From an uncultured Eubacteriales bacterium (GTDB lineage Bacteria; Bacillota; Clostridia; Peptostreptococcales; Anaerovoracaceae), in NCBI GenBank assembly GCA_905206455.1, contig CAJLHL010000061.1:1-14322 (forward strand): a stretch of DNA of 14,322 bases, written 5' to 3'. Both the position numbers and the translations under genes were made by a program. How positions within the stretch are numbered: position 1 is the stretch's first letter; every line of letters starts with the position of its first letter. The notes under the pieces are model-generated. The model worked only from the letters and a program-made list of their open reading frames with translations. It did no database searches and was not told the DNA's origin. This document shows, piece after piece, positions 13,633 to 14,322 of the stretch.

Positions 13633-13835
13633 ATGTCTGCCTCCTTGCACACCATTTTCCCGTTTCTTTTCCGAATCGGGACGAAGTTCTGCCAGTTTCG
13701 CCCGGCCAGACTTCGGATCATTTTAATTGCGGTTCCGGAAAGTATCGTCTTCTCCAGCATTCCATAGAAAGGCGTTACGTTCCTGAAAACCGCGAAGTGA
13801 ACCCTGACGCCGGCCAGAGCCATCTTGTATTATAC
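13633..13835 (-). promoter_or_regulatory. Structured leader of the cytidylate-kinase-like gene
   Basis: Between the predicted start near 13835 and the ATG at 13632 there is an imperfect hairpin of about 11 bp (13682-13715, CGAAG/CTTCG at its base). A 64-codon frame (13823-13629) overlaps the kinase start as ATGA. That frame has no ribosome site and begins about 12 nt after the predicted transcript start, so it is not called as a gene. Confidence 0.35.
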
Positions 13836-13841
13836 TATTTT

Positions 13842-13850
13842 ATTATATCA
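13842..13850 (-). promoter_or_regulatory. Extended -10 promoter of the kinase-Crp/Fnr operon
   Basis: On the minus strand TGA-TATAAT is an extended -10. A second TATAAT lies 13 bp downstream (13834-13829). No good -35 is seen. Confidence 0.5.
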
Positions 13851-13995
13851 CATTCGCGGTTTTTCCATAGAATCTCTCGCGTTTCCCGGTAAATTTTTTA
13901 CGAATGATCTAATAAAACAAAATTACGCAGATCACATTTCATTCTTTTAAAACAGGGACGGCCGGAAATTCATGCAAATATATCGGCAGACAGAG

Positions 13996-14013
13996 TTCTC
14001 CGTTTACGGAGAG
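13996..14013. repeat. Small hairpin next to the terminator
   Basis: TCTCCG-TTTA-CGGAGA, a 6-bp stem with a 4-nt loop, directly beyond the following terminator in the minus direction. The remaining gene-free stretch 13851-13995 shows nothing recognisable. Confidence 0.3.
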
Positions 14014-14016
14014 ACG

Positions 14017-14046
14017 AAAAAAGCCGGGGAATATTCCCCGGCTTTT
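14017..14046. terminator. Strong palindromic terminator
   Basis: GCCGGGGAATATTCCCCGGC (14023-14042) is a perfect 20-bp palindrome with A6 on the left and T4 on the right. On the minus strand it has a six-T tract and would end the surface-protein fragment; it can also act on the plus strand. Confidence 0.85.
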
Positions 14047-14091
14047 AACAAGATAAAAGGAATTGTCCGCTGCTGCGTATCGATTGCTGTT

Positions 14092-14301
14092 CTAATTTTC
14101 ATACCGTGTCCAGTCCGGATCTTCTTTCAGCGCTGTCCAGCGTTCGTGAACGCCATCTTCTTTGCGTTCAAAATCATGACTGTTAGTCGCTTCCTGAACA
14201 GTGAGATAGTACCATGCTCCGATCTCATTGTCCGGCCAGATATGCATGCTTTCCAGCAGATCGCTTTCGCTTTCAGGCAGACGGCAGAGCACTATGTACG
14301 C
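14092..14301 (-). pseudogene. C-terminal remnant of an S-layer-homology-type surface protein
   Basis: About 66-69 residues ending TAG/TAA-free at the normal C-terminus: RLPESESDLLESM, WPDNEIGAWYYLTVQEATNSHDF, then ERWTALKEDPDW. In my memory this pattern closes many clostridial SLH-domain proteins, where it follows a repeat ending in NRxLGRLPES. Here the frame is closed upstream by TAA (14304-14302) and by TAG four codons further, and the other two frames give nothing SLH-like in the 30 bases left. A GTG at 14292 has no ribosome site. So the visible part appears to be a truncated or frameshifted gene; the window ends too soon to see whether the rest follows. A strong terminator lies 46 nt after the stop. 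Confidence 0.6.
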
Positions 14302-14322
14302 TTATGCTTCGCACTAAAGAAT

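Noticed and set aside
1..14322. CRISPR arrays, tRNA/rRNA genes, insertion sequences, phage or defence genes
   Set aside because: No regular repeats, tRNA-like folds, transposase or integrase motifs were seen on either strand.

Overview
The window looks like a chromosomal segment of an endospore-forming, mid-GC Firmicute of the class Clostridia. The evidence is the end of a sporulation sigma-G gene, a clostridial-type thiazole gene cluster with a short ThiF, a unimodular QueF, the end of an S-layer-homology-type protein, and consensus housekeeping promoters (TTGACA, 17-bp spacer, TATAAT-like). No phage, transposon, CRISPR or tRNA signal was seen. The genus cannot be fixed from the sequence alone.

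Layout. (1) Bases 1-485: 3' end of sigG (+), converging through a strong bidirectional terminator on an LTA-synthase-like membrane sulfatase (-, 486-2714) with an extra C-terminal IPT/TIG-like domain. That gene has a good promoter about 210 nt upstream and a structured leader. (2) 3006-7198 (-): a thiamine-thiazole operon, thiS-thiF-thiG-thiH-tenI-like, plus a small four-cysteine protein. It runs from a consensus promoter to a terminator at 3006-3050, and a strong intrinsic terminator lies only about 12 nt after the predicted transcription start. (3) 7244-8857 (+): a MATE-family efflux gene with a perfect palindrome over its -35 and a hairpin at its predicted mRNA 5' end. (4) 8891-11708 (+): a queuosine precursor operon, queD-queE-folE-queF, without queC. 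Its own promoter is followed by a riboswitch-like leader that ends in a terminator just before queD. (5) 11883-13850 (-): an XRE-type regulator with a TTG start, then a separate two-gene unit of a cytidylate-kinase-like protein and a Crp/Fnr regulator. (6) 14017-14301 (-): a terminator and the truncated C-terminal piece of a surface (SLH-type) protein.

How the genes work together. The thi genes activate the ThiS C-terminus (ThiF), make dehydroglycine from tyrosine (ThiH), build the thiazole phosphate (ThiG) and probably aromatise it (TenI-like). The que genes run GTP -> dihydroneopterin triphosphate (FolE) -> carboxytetrahydropterin (QueD) -> carboxydeazaguanine (QueE) -> [preQ0, QueC step missing here] -> preQ1 (QueF). 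The clearest leads are RNA-level: both biosynthetic operons start with an intrinsic terminator in the leader, but neither leader shows an aptamer I can assign with certainty.
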